Source: Candidatus Desulfofervidus auxilii (GTDB lineage: Bacteria; Desulfobacterota; Desulfofervidia; Desulfofervidales; Desulfofervidaceae). From it: a stretch of 64,000 nucleotides of DNA. Every line of letters begins with the position of its first letter. Position 1 is the first letter of the stretch. Below are positions 45,353 to 52,592 of the stretch, piece by piece. The stretch covers positions 1 to 64,000 of the forward strand of contig JAJSZS010000008.1 of the NCBI GenBank assembly GCA_030262725.1, read 5' to 3'. Below the pieces are notes generated by a model, which saw only the letters and a list, made by a program, of their open reading frames with translations, was not told the DNA's origin and did not search any database. The position numbers were made by a program, and so were the translations under genes.

Positions 45353-47413
45353 ATGACACTTTTAAATAGATTGCAAGTAAGATTAAATGCAATTAGTTTA
45401 AAGGCTAAGGTAATTATTGGTGTAAGTTTGATTTTGATTGTAGTAATAGGTCTTTTTACCTATTATGATACCTTAGCACGGATAAAATTCCATTTTGATA
45501 AGCAAGAAGAATGGGCATTTGAACTTAGTGATACAGTTATGAGAAGTATTGAATATCCCATGTTTGATGGAAATATGGATTATGTTCAAGCTATTTTAGA
45601 AAGATTGTATAAAATGGAAGATGTAAAAGTTGTAAATCTTTGCGATGCTAATGGTGTTATTAAATATAGTGGGTTGCCATCTAATATAGGTAAAAAAGAC
45701 ACTTCTGAAATTACTAAAAAGGCATTACTTACTGGTTTATTGACTAAAGGTTTAGAAATCTTAGGAGGAGAAAGGGTTCTTTATCATGCTATGCCTATTG
45801 CTAATGAAAAAACTTGTTATAAATGCCATGGAAGGGAAAGAAGGATACTTGGCGTTTTAACAGTTGGAATAAACTGGACTCCTATAGAAGAAAGGGTAAT
45901 AGCACTTAGAAATAGAGAGATTTTCTTAGGTGTAATTTCTATTATAGTAGTAGGTTTCTTTTTAACTTTATTTTTAACCAAATATGTTACTCGCCCACTT
46001 TCTACTCTCACTCGATTAGCTGATGAAATTAGTCGAGGAAATCCGGGTTTTGAATTTGGAAGGGTAGTTAAATGTTGGGAAATACAAAAATGTGATGAAG
46101 TCAATTGTCCAGCATATGGAAATACTGAAATTATGTGTTGGTACATAGATGATACGCTTTGTAAGGCTGAACTATCTGGGAAATTTCCAGAAAAATTAAA
46201 TATGTGTCGTAAATGTACAGTTTATAAACGCCATATGGGTGATGAAATGGTTCAATTAGCAGATGCATTCAAACATATGCTTTATAGGTTAAGAATTTCT
46301 AAAGAAAAATTGAAACAATCTGAAGAAAAATATAAATTTCTTTTTGATACTGACCCAAATTCTATTTTTATTTTAGATCATGAAACCTATAGGATTTTGG
46401 ATGCAAATGCGAGGGCAGAGAGTCAATATGGTTATTCAAAAGAAGAATTTTTGAATATGTCTTTTTGGGATTTGGGATTTAAAGAAGATATGGAAGAGAT
46501 GAAATATCACTTTAAAAATATTTTGGATGGTCGATGTGTGCTTTTTTCTAAAAAATCACATCGTAAAAAGGATGGAAGCCGTTTCTATGTAAATATTCAT
46601 GTATGTGGAGTGCGGTTTGCAGGAAAAAATGCCTTTATTGCTACTACAATTGATATTACAGAAAGTGTGCAGAAAGAAGCACAATTAATTCAGGCTAGTA
46701 AATTAGCAACATTAGGAGAAATGGCAGCAGGTATAGCACATGAGTTAAATCAACCTCTCAATGTTATGAAAGTAGGTAGTGATTTTCTTAAAAAAATGAT
46801 AGAAAGGGGTAAAAAGATAAGTGATAAAGATTTAAAAACAGTAGCTCAACAGATAAGTAGTCAAGTAGATAGGGCATCTCAAATTATTAATCATTTGAGG
46901 GAATTCGCTAGAGTATCAGATATTGAGGCTCATGAAGTAAATATTAATGAACCTATTAGAAATGTTTTTAAGATATTAGGACAGCAGCTAAGGTTACGTC
47001 AAATAGAAGTAGAATTAGATTTAGATGAGAATTTACCTCCAATAATGGCAGATAGTAATCGATTAGAGCAAGTATTTATAAATCTTGTAACTAACGCTAG
47101 AGATGCTATAGAAGAAAAGCCTTCAGGTGATAAATTGTTAAAAATAAAGTCATTTTTGGATAAAAATGATGTTGTCGTTACTGTATCTGATAGTGGAAAA
47201 GGAATTCCCAGAAATATTATGGATAGAATATTTGAGCCTTTTTTTACCACTAAAGAAATAGGTAAAGGCACTGGTCTTGGTCTTTCTATTAGTTATGCCA
47301 TTATTAGAGATTATGGTGGTAGTATAACTGTAGAAAGTGAAGAGGGTGTAGGAACAACTTTTGAATTAAGATTTCCTGCATGTTTTAAACATAATAAAAA
47401 TACAAGGCATTAA
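45353..47413 (+). CDS. Histidine kinase with heme-binding CxxCH sensor and cysteine-rich 2-CW insert
   Basis: 686 aa from ATG 45353 (the upstream TTG lies in the -35 box). Transmembrane helices about 19-37 and 190-210. Between them a periplasmic sensor of about 150 residues includes TCYKCH (C155, C158, H159), a c-type heme-attachment motif. After the HAMP-like region lies a Cys-rich block (about 241-288): CWEIQKC, CPAYG, CW, C, MCRKC. A PAS domain (about 320-430) precedes HisKA ([20 protein letters not shown]) and HATPase ([24 protein letters not shown]). It likely senses redox state, O2, NO or sulfur species through the heme. Followed after 1 nt by the hybrid receiver-kinase. Confidence 0.88.
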   Translation: MTLLNRLQVRLNAISLKAKVIIGVSLILIVVIGLFTYYDTLARIKFHFDKQEEWAFELSDTVMRSIEYPMFDGNMDYVQAILERLYKMEDVKVVNLCDANGVIKYSGLPSNIGKKDTSEITKKALLTGLLTKGLEILGGERVLYHAMPIANEKTCYKCHGRERRILGVLTVGINWTPIEERVIALRNREIFLGVISIIVVGFFLTLFLTKYVTRPLSTLTRLADEISRGNPGFEFGRVVKCWEIQKCDEVNCPAYGNTEIMCWYIDDTLCKAELSGKFPEKLNMCRKCTVYKRHMGDEMVQLADAFKHMLYRLRISKEKLKQSEEKYKFLFDTDPNSIFILDHETYRILDANARAESQYGYSKEEFLNMSFWDLGFKEDMEEMKYHFKNILDGRCVLFSKKSHRKKDGSRFYVNIHVCGVRFAGKNAFIATTIDITESVQKEAQLIQASKLATLGEMAAGIAHELNQPLNVMKVGSDFLKKMIERGKKISDKDLKTVAQQISSQVDRASQIINHLREFARVSDIEAHEVNINEPIRNVFKILGQQLRLRQIEVELDLDENLPPIMADSNRLEQVFINLVTNARDAIEEKPSGDKLLKIKSFLDKNDVVVTVSDSGKGIPRNIMDRIFEPFFTTKEIGKGTGLGLSISYAIIRDYGGSITVESEEGVGTTFELRFPACFKHNKNTRH

Positions 47414-47414
47414 A

Positions 47415-48557
47415 ATGAAGCTTTTATTAATTGATGATGAAGAACCCGTAAGGGAGATTTTAAGTTTATCTTTACGTAGTGATGGTTATGAAGTTATAAC
47501 TGCAGGTGATGGTGAAGAAGGGATAAGATTATTCCAACAAGAAAAACCTCCAATTGTTTTAACTGATATAAAAATGCCTGGTATGGATGGGATTGAAGTA
47601 TTAAAAAAAATCAAACAAATAGACCCTGAGACCGAAGTAATAATTATTACTGGACATGGCGATATGGATTTAGCTATTCAATCTCTTAAACTCGAGGCTT
47701 CTGACTTTATTACTAAGCCTATTAAAGATGAGGCATTAGCCATTGCCTTAAAACGGGCTATAAAAAGAAGAGAAATGAGACAAAAGCTTAATGAATACAC
47801 TACTAGTCTTGAAAATAAAGTAAGAGAAGCTATAGAGGAGATAAGAATAAAAGAGATGCAATTATTTCAATCAAGAAAACTTGCAGCCTTGGGGACACTT
47901 TTAGCTGGTGTAGCTCATGAATTAAATAATCCCCTTTCCAATATATATACATCTTGCCAAATACTTTTAGAAGAGATAGAAAGCCCTGATTTAGATTTAA
48001 AAAAACAGCTTCTAAAACAAATTGAAGAACAAACTAATAAAGCACGCAATATTGTTCGTTCCCTTTTAGAGTTTTCAAGACAGAGAGAATTTAAAAAAGA
48101 AATATTGAATTTAAAAGAAATAATGGAGGAGACAATAAGTTTTGTTCAAGGACAGATACCGCCAAAAGTAGAAATGATAGTTGAGATTCCAGATGACATT
48201 GAAATTTATGCTGATAAGCAACATATTGAACAAGCATTTTTAAATATTATTACAAATGCTATACAAGCTATACCAGATAAAGGGACAGTTAGTATTAAAG
48301 CAAGTGTAGATAAAGATAAGGGGGTAGTGAATATTGAGTTTAAAGATACAGGTGTTGGTATTGAGCCTGATATTTTACCTAGGATATTTGATCCATTTTT
48401 TACTACTAAAGAAGTGGGTGAAGGTTCAGGTCTTGGTTTATTTATTACACATGAAATTATAGAAAGACATCAAGGTTATATTGCAGTAGAAAGTGAAGTA
48501 GGAAAAGGTACTACTTTTTTGATAAAATTGCCTTTGGAGAAGCTCAAACATGAATGA
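47415..48557 (+). CDS. Receiver-histidine kinase hybrid
   Basis: 380 aa, no transmembrane segment. Receiver 1-118: LLIDDEEPVR, Asp acceptor in VLTDIKMPGMDG near residue 52, Lys in DFITKPIKDE. A coiled linker follows, then HisKA LAALGTLLAGVAHELNNPLSN (His near 170) and HATPase (NIITNAIQAIPDKG, GSGLGLFITHEII). The domain order is receiver then kinase, so it may relay from the membrane kinase upstream. Directly follows the heme kinase gene and overlaps the NtrC-type gene by 8 bp, so one operon encodes the three signalling proteins. Confidence 0.88.
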   Translation: MKLLLIDDEEPVREILSLSLRSDGYEVITAGDGEEGIRLFQQEKPPIVLTDIKMPGMDGIEVLKKIKQIDPETEVIIITGHGDMDLAIQSLKLEASDFITKPIKDEALAIALKRAIKRREMRQKLNEYTTSLENKVREAIEEIRIKEMQLFQSRKLAALGTLLAGVAHELNNPLSNIYTSCQILLEEIESPDLDLKKQLLKQIEEQTNKARNIVRSLLEFSRQREFKKEILNLKEIMEETISFVQGQIPPKVEMIVEIPDDIEIYADKQHIEQAFLNIITNAIQAIPDKGTVSIKASVDKDKGVVNIEFKDTGVGIEPDILPRIFDPFFTTKEVGEGSGLGLFITHEIIERHQGYIAVESEVGKGTTFLIKLPLEKLKHE

Positions 48558-49905
48558 AAAGGTAAAATTATTAGTAGTTGATGATGAGCCGATTGCTTTA
48601 AAAAATCTTGAGTATATTTTAAAAAAAGAAGGTTATGAAGTAGTGTCAACACAAAGCGGAGTACATGCATTAAAACTTTTAGAAGAGGAAGAATTCCCCG
48701 TTGTTTTAACAGATTTACGTATGGAAAAAGTTGATGGTATGCAGATTCTTGAAAGGTGTCGTCAGCTTTATCCAGATTCAGAAGTTATTATCATTACTGC
48801 ATATGCAACAATTGATTCAGCTGTAGAAGCAATGAAAAAAGGTGCTTATTATTATATTGCTAAACCTTATAAATTAGATGAAGTGCGCAAAGTTGTAGCT
48901 GAAGCAGTAAAGAAAAATAGACTTCAAAAAGAAGTTAAAGAATTAAAACAACGCTTGGAAATATTTGAAAATAAAGTCACAATTATTACAGAAGATAATA
49001 ATATGAAAAAACTTCTTGAAACAGCCAGAAAAGTAGCACCTACAGATTGCAATATTCTTATTACAGGAGAGACTGGTACAGGTAAAGAATTGTTAGCTAG
49101 ATACATCCATGAACATAGTCGTAGGGCAAAAGGACCTATGTTAGCTATAAATTGTGGTGCATTTCATGAAGAGCTTTTGGCAAATGAGCTTTTTGGCCAT
49201 GAAAAAGGGGCATTTACTGGAGCAAATTATTTAAAAAAAGGACTCATTGAAATGGCATCTCATGGTACCCTATTTTTAGATGAGATCACAGATATGTCAC
49301 ATGCTATGCAAACAAAGCTTTTACGAGTTATTCAAGAAAAAGAAATTCTAAGATTAGGAGGAACAAGACCAATTAGAGTAGATGTTCGCTTTATTGCTGC
49401 TACAAATCAAGATATTCACGAGGCTGTTAAAAGCGGTCGTTTTAGACAAGATTTATACTATCGTCTTAATGTAGTTTCTTTACATATACCTCCACTTTGC
49501 GAACGTAAAGGAGATATTCCTTTGTTAAGTTATTATTTTTTAAAAAAATATGCAATTACTATGAAAAAAGATGTTAAAAAAATTTCTTCTCAAGTTATGG
49601 ATATATTAATGAATTATGATTATCCTGGTAATGTAAGAGAATTGGAAAATATTATTGAAAGGGGAGTAGCACTTTGTCCAGGAGATACACTTTTACCTGA
49701 ACATCTTCCCGAAGATTTAAGAAGATTAAAGGTTTTTACTATTCGTGGTGATCGCCGCTATCCTACCTTAAAAGAACAAGAAAAATCTTACATTTTATGG
49801 GTACTTAAAAAAGTCAAAGGTAACAAAACAAAAGCTGCTGAAATTTTAGGTATAGATCGAGTTTCTCTTTGGAGAAAGCTAAAAAGATATGGTATCAATA
49901 TTTAA
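48550..49905 (+). CDS. NtrC-type sigma-54 activator (receiver-AAA+-Fis)
   Basis: 451 aa. Receiver 1-120 (LLVVDDEPIALKNLEY, Asp in VLTDLRMEKVDG near 54). AAA+ domain about 145-385: Walker A GETGTGKELLARYIHEH, GAFTGA near residue 220 (contact with sigma-54), Walker B TLFLDEITDMS, and the R-finger/sensor II regions. C-terminal Fis-type helix-turn-helix KGNKTKAAEILGIDRVSLWRKL. It should activate the sigma-54 promoters at 50541-50558 and 52376-52392 through the putative sites at 50675, 50708, 52457, 52512 and 52533. Its stop overlaps the convergent gene 49902 by 4 bp. Confidence 0.92.
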   Translation: MNEKVKLLVVDDEPIALKNLEYILKKEGYEVVSTQSGVHALKLLEEEEFPVVLTDLRMEKVDGMQILERCRQLYPDSEVIIITAYATIDSAVEAMKKGAYYYIAKPYKLDEVRKVVAEAVKKNRLQKEVKELKQRLEIFENKVTIITEDNNMKKLLETARKVAPTDCNILITGETGTGKELLARYIHEHSRRAKGPMLAINCGAFHEELLANELFGHEKGAFTGANYLKKGLIEMASHGTLFLDEITDMSHAMQTKLLRVIQEKEILRLGGTRPIRVDVRFIAATNQDIHEAVKSGRFRQDLYYRLNVVSLHIPPLCERKGDIPLLSYYFLKKYAITMKKDVKKISSQVMDILMNYDYPGNVRELENIIERGVALCPGDTLLPEHLPEDLRRLKVFTIRGDRRYPTLKEQEKSYILWVLKKVKGNKTKAAEILGIDRVSLWRKLKRYGINI

Positions 49906-50333
49906 GATTTAGGTTTAATAACTATTAAAGGGCAATTTAGTTCTTTGCATTTTTGCAATGTCTTTATATCTCTTTCAGAAACAATAGTAAAAAGGATTTC
50001 ATTGTGTGTTTTCACATAATTTGCGATTTCTTCTTCTAAATTTCCTATAGAAAGATTTGCGTTTGGAATAATCTTTTTGGTAAAATAATAAAACAATTTT
50101 TTTAATTTTCCTTTCAAGGTTTTTCTTTTGCTTGGTTTAATTACATAAAGTATCTCAATTTCTGCTCCAATTCTTTTACCTAAATTCTCTGCATAAAGTA
50201 ATGCTTCTTTATCTGTTTCTTTCTCTAATACCTCTCTAGCTATTTCAAATGCTCCTGCTTCTGCATAAGTAGCTGCTTCAAATAAGGTTTCTATTTTTTT
50301 AAATAAAACGGCTAATAAGATTTTTCTTTTCAA
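49902..50333 (-). CDS. UspA-like protein with N-terminal AATYAEAGAFE helix
   Basis: 143 aa. Residues 12-38 are a short helical motif KKIETLFEAATYAEAGAFEI shared with the next gene. The remainder (ALLYAENLGKRIGAEIEILYV, LNCPLIVIKP) has the alternating strand/helix pattern of universal stress proteins but lacks the full ATP-binding glycine motif. A fusion of the small helix motif to a Usp-like fold is unusual. Transcribed with the 55-aa gene from the sigma-54 promoter. Confidence 0.65.
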   Translation of the reverse strand: MKRKILLAVLFKKIETLFEAATYAEAGAFEIAREVLEKETDKEALLYAENLGKRIGAEIEILYVIKPSKRKTLKGKLKKLFYYFTKKIIPNANLSIGNLEEEIANYVKTHNEILFTIVSERDIKTLQKCKELNCPLIVIKPKS

Positions 50334-50489
50334 TTCTAATTACCGACGGGAAGCCCTAATCTCCTTACGTTCTTCAGGCCTCTTGTAAATAGGAACCCGT
50401 TTTTCTTTTTTCTTTAATACCTCTCTAGCTATTTCAAATGCTCCTGCTTCTGCATAAGTAGCTGCTTCAAATAAGGTTTCTATTTTTTT
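50226..50489. repeat. 75-bp exact direct repeat in two adjacent genes
   Basis: A 75-bp segment at 50226-50300 is repeated, identical, at 50415-50489. It encodes the KKIETLFEAATYAEAGAFEIAREVLxK motif in both genes. Perfect nucleotide identity points to recent duplication or gene conversion rather than selection alone. Confidence 0.9.
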
Positions 50490-50507
50490 TAATAATTTTC
50501 CTAACAT
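50340..50507 (-). CDS. Small helix-motif protein (55 aa)
   Basis: 55 aa from ATG 50507, preceded by AAGGAGG at good spacing. A TTG 13 codons earlier lies in the -12 promoter box and is rejected. It contains only LLKKIETLFEAATYAEAGAF and a basic, arginine-rich tail (RPEERKEIRASRR). The motif also begins the TSUP protein at 51254 (residues about 10-30: LLEVATLAEAGSYE). Likely a docking or regulatory peptide; function unknown. First gene of the unit, expressed from the sigma-54 promoter. Confidence 0.7.
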   Translation of the reverse strand: MLGKLLKKIETLFEAATYAEAGAFEIAREVLKKKEKRVPIYKRPEERKEIRASRR

Positions 50508-50540
50508 GGCGTCCTCCTTTCTTGTTTTCACTTTATGGTA

Positions 50541-50558
50541 ACGCAACTTCTATGCCAA
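50541..50558 (-). promoter_or_regulatory. Sigma-54 promoter for the small-protein operon
   Basis: Minus strand TTGGCATAGAAGTTGCGT: GG at 50556-50555, exactly 10 bases, GC at 50544-50543, about 36 nt before the ATG at 50507. Confidence 0.75.
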
Positions 50559-50674
50559 TATTAAAATTATGATTTATCCATCATAATTAGACCCTCTTTA
50601 AACTAGTTTTTGTTTCATTTTTTTAATAAAAAATACTTATTCGATTTGTGCTAAATAAATAGAGACTTAATTTG

Positions 50675-50687
50675 TTACTATCTGCAA
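50675..50687. promoter_or_regulatory. Putative activator site A
   Basis: GTTACTATCTGCAAT (core 50675-50687), TTRCW-N3-TGNAA pattern, about 130 bp upstream of the sigma-54 promoter at 50541-50558, typical enhancer distance. Confidence 0.5.
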
Positions 50688-50707
50688 TAGATGATAATAA
50701 ATATTTT

Positions 50708-50720
50708 TTGCAATATGCAA
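50708..50720. promoter_or_regulatory. Putative activator site B
   Basis: TTGCAATATGCAA is a perfect palindrome around ATA; centre 33 bp from site A (about three turns). Confidence 0.55.
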
Positions 50721-50734
50721 CACTTAATAAAAAT

Positions 50735-50756
50735 AAGGGACACCTGCGTGTCCCTT
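50735..50756 (-). terminator. Intrinsic terminator after the second TSUP operon
   Basis: AAGGGACAC-CTGC-GTGTCCCTT; on the minus strand it is followed by TTATTTTTATT. It lies 18 bp past the stop of 50774-51238 and separates that operon from the site A/B region. Confidence 0.75.
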
Positions 50757-50773
50757 TAATTTTATAGATTATA

Positions 50774-51238
50774 TTAAGAAGGTAAAGCAATCAGACCTAA
50801 GAAGGCGACAATACATATCAAACCAGCGATAAAAGCTAAAGCAGAAAAAAGATATTCTTTTTGTTTTAAAAGTGCTAAACCAGAAAAAAACATAGCAGGA
50901 ATAACAGCAAAGACACCAAAAGCAATACCAAACATGGTTAATCCATCACCACTGCTAAGTTTAGTTAAATACCAATGTCCTTGTGGTAATTTTCCTATAA
51001 CTTCATTCCATATGGTAGCAATATTATTTCCTTGCCAAGCAAGAGAAAAAACTTGGGGTATATCCCTATAGTTTTTTCCTGCAATAAAAGCAAAAGCTGT
51101 ACCAATAGTAGCAATTATTGCTCCTAATAAAGTCCCCCAATAAATGATCTCTCCATAAACAATTGCTGCAAGTGGTGGTTTAGGTTTGGTTTCCTCTGTT
51201 ATGATTATTTCCTTAGTTATAACCATTTCTTGAGCCAT
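50774..51238 (-). CDS. Small membrane protein partner of the second TSUP transporter
   Basis: 154 aa, paralogue of 43767-44192. Four hydrophobic segments (about 25-50, 55-75, 105-125, 135-150). IVYGEIIYWGTLLG and GHWYLTKLSSGDGLTMFGIA are shared with the paralogue. The N-terminal 20 residues are acidic/basic (VITKEIIITEETKPKPP). GGGGGTG ribosome-binding site. It abuts the TSUP gene (15 bp gap) and is followed by a terminator. Proposed transporter subunit; function unknown. Confidence 0.75.
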   Translation of the reverse strand: MAQEMVITKEIIITEETKPKPPLAAIVYGEIIYWGTLLGAIIATIGTAFAFIAGKNYRDIPQVFSLAWQGNNIATIWNEVIGKLPQGHWYLTKLSSGDGLTMFGIAFGVFAVIPAMFFSGLALLKQKEYLFSALAFIAGLICIVAFLGLIALPS

Positions 51239-51253
51239 AATTTCACCCCCTAA

Positions 51254-52339
51254 TTAAAATATAGGTAAATCTATGCCAAATATTCCTTCTATTCCACGGA
51301 TTATTAATTTAATGCTTGTTAAAAACAAAATGCCAATAAGTATATATCTTACAAATGCTGCTTTGACTTTAACTAAGATAGTTGCTCCAATGATTCCACC
51401 AACAACCTGTCCCAACATCCAGGGTGCAGCAAAAAGAGGGAGTAAAGCACCATATATAATATATGGCCATATAGCAGCAGCATTACCTATAGCAAGCAAA
51501 ACACCGCTACAAGCAGCTGATACTTTTAATGGAACTGCCATAACAAAATTTAAAACAGGTACTACTGCCCATCCTCCACCAAGTCCAAAAAATCCTCCTG
51601 TAAATCCTACTAAAGCAAAAAGTAAGAATCCAGGAATGCCTCTTGTAGCTTGATAATTTATTAATTTTTTTAATGATTCTTCCCAGTAACTTCCGCTAAG
51701 TCTTAATCTTTTAGTAAAACTATCTACATGTTTTACTTCAGGATATTCTGTTTTGGCACCTCCAAAAACAAACATAAGAGCAATAAAAACAAGAGTAACT
51801 CCTAATGCGAGTCTTACAATGGCATCGCCTAATGCCCCTAAATATGCTGAAAGATAGACAGCACTAAAAGCTCCTACCATAGCTCCAAGAACAATGGGAA
51901 TTGAACAGAAATATACAATTTTGATATCAGCTAATCCCTTTCTCATAAATGGGCCTGTGGATATTAATCCACTAAACATAGCTACAACAAGTCCTGTTGC
52001 TCTGACTAATAGTGTATCAAGTGATGTAAAACCTAAAACAATAGGAGTAAATAAAACTCCTCCTCCAACTCCTGCTATAACAGCCACTATAGCAATACCA
52101 GTGCTTAATAAGAAAGATACAACGATTATTCCTAGCATAAATGATGGGCTCATAATTTCTGTAGGGTGCACTTTTGAAAATAAAGCCATAGCTATATATG
52201 AGATGGCAATCAAAAATAGCAATAAGGCTGCCTCTAACATACCAGTCCCTTCATAAGAGCCTGCTTCAGCCAGAGTAGCAACTTCAAGTAAATACTCAGC
52301 TTTTCTTCTTGCCCTTTTTAATGTGCTTAATACCCCCAT
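51254..52339 (-). CDS. TSUP-family (TauE/SafE) anion exporter 2 with helix-motif N-terminus
   Basis: 361 aa, about eight to nine transmembrane segments. VIAGVGGGVLFTPIVLGF and FFGLGGGWAVVPVLNFV are the paired family motifs. The first 30 residues (RARRKAEYLLEVATLAEAGS) carry the same AEAG helix as the genes at 49902 and 50340, which the other exporter lacks. It exports sulfite or sulfonate anions by family analogy. Promoter at 52376-52392 is sigma-54-like and activator sites lie beyond it. Good AGGAG site. Confidence 0.88.
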   Translation of the reverse strand: MGVLSTLKRARRKAEYLLEVATLAEAGSYEGTGMLEAALLLFLIAISYIAMALFSKVHPTEIMSPSFMLGIIVVSFLLSTGIAIVAVIAGVGGGVLFTPIVLGFTSLDTLLVRATGLVVAMFSGLISTGPFMRKGLADIKIVYFCSIPIVLGAMVGAFSAVYLSAYLGALGDAIVRLALGVTLVFIALMFVFGGAKTEYPEVKHVDSFTKRLRLSGSYWEESLKKLINYQATRGIPGFLLFALVGFTGGFFGLGGGWAVVPVLNFVMAVPLKVSAACSGVLLAIGNAAAIWPYIIYGALLPLFAAPWMLGQVVGGIIGATILVKVKAAFVRYILIGILFLTSIKLIIRGIEGIFGIDLPIF

Positions 52340-52375
52340 AATAATTCTCCTTTAAATTTTTCATTAAATATGGAA

Positions 52376-52392
52376 TACAAGTTTTATGCCAA
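52376..52392 (-). promoter_or_regulatory. Sigma-54-like promoter for the second TSUP operon
   Basis: Minus strand TTGGCATAAAACTTGTATT: GG at 52390-52389, 10 bases, then GT instead of GC at 52378-52377. The -24 half is perfect, the -12 half weaker. Predicted start about 27 nt before the ATG. Confidence 0.5.
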
Positions 52393-52456
52393 TTTCATAA
52401 GTTACGTAATAAATTAACTTTTTTGACATAAGCCTTTAAATAAAATGGCTATTGTG

Positions 52457-52469
52457 TTGCATTTTGTAA
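52457..52469. promoter_or_regulatory. Putative activator site C
   Basis: GTTGCATTTTGTAAT (core 52457-52469) fits TTRCW-N3-TGNAA. About 68 bp beyond the -24 box at 52390. Confidence 0.5.
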
Positions 52470-52511
52470 TAATAAATTTAATGACTTTGAAAATTAAAAA
52501 AGCTAATTATG

Positions 52512-52545
52512 TTACATAATGAAACTTAAATATTGCAATGTGTAA
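52512..52545. promoter_or_regulatory. Putative activator sites D and E
   Basis: GTTACATAATGAAAC (core 52512-52524) and TTGCAATGTGTAAC (core 52533-52545). Their centres are 21 bp apart, two helical turns, which fits cooperative dimer binding. They lie between the divergent TSUP and Lon genes. Confidence 0.55.
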
Positions 52546-52557
52546 CTTAGATTGCCA

Positions 52558-52586
52558 TTGATATCAGAATCAAACTAAGATATAAT
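52558..52586 (+). promoter_or_regulatory. Sigma-70 promoter of the Lon gene, leaderless
   Basis: TTGATA (52558-52563), 17-bp spacer, TATAAT (52581-52586), then 6 nt to the ATG at 52593, so the transcript would start at or next to the ATG. Confidence 0.7.
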
Positions 52587-52592
52587 TTTTTT

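Noticed and set aside
45346-45358. TTACAAAATGACA as another activator site at the kinase start
   Set aside because: The right half-site (TGACA) departs from TGNAA and the site overlaps the start codon; kept out of the consensus set.
50507-50546. TTG start of the small helix protein
   Set aside because: It is inside the -12 box of the sigma-54 promoter, and ATG at 50507 has a strong AAGGAGG site.
51273-51653. 126-codon plus-strand open frame across the second TSUP gene
   Set aside because: Antisense to a strongly supported membrane protein; proline-rich translation with no signal.
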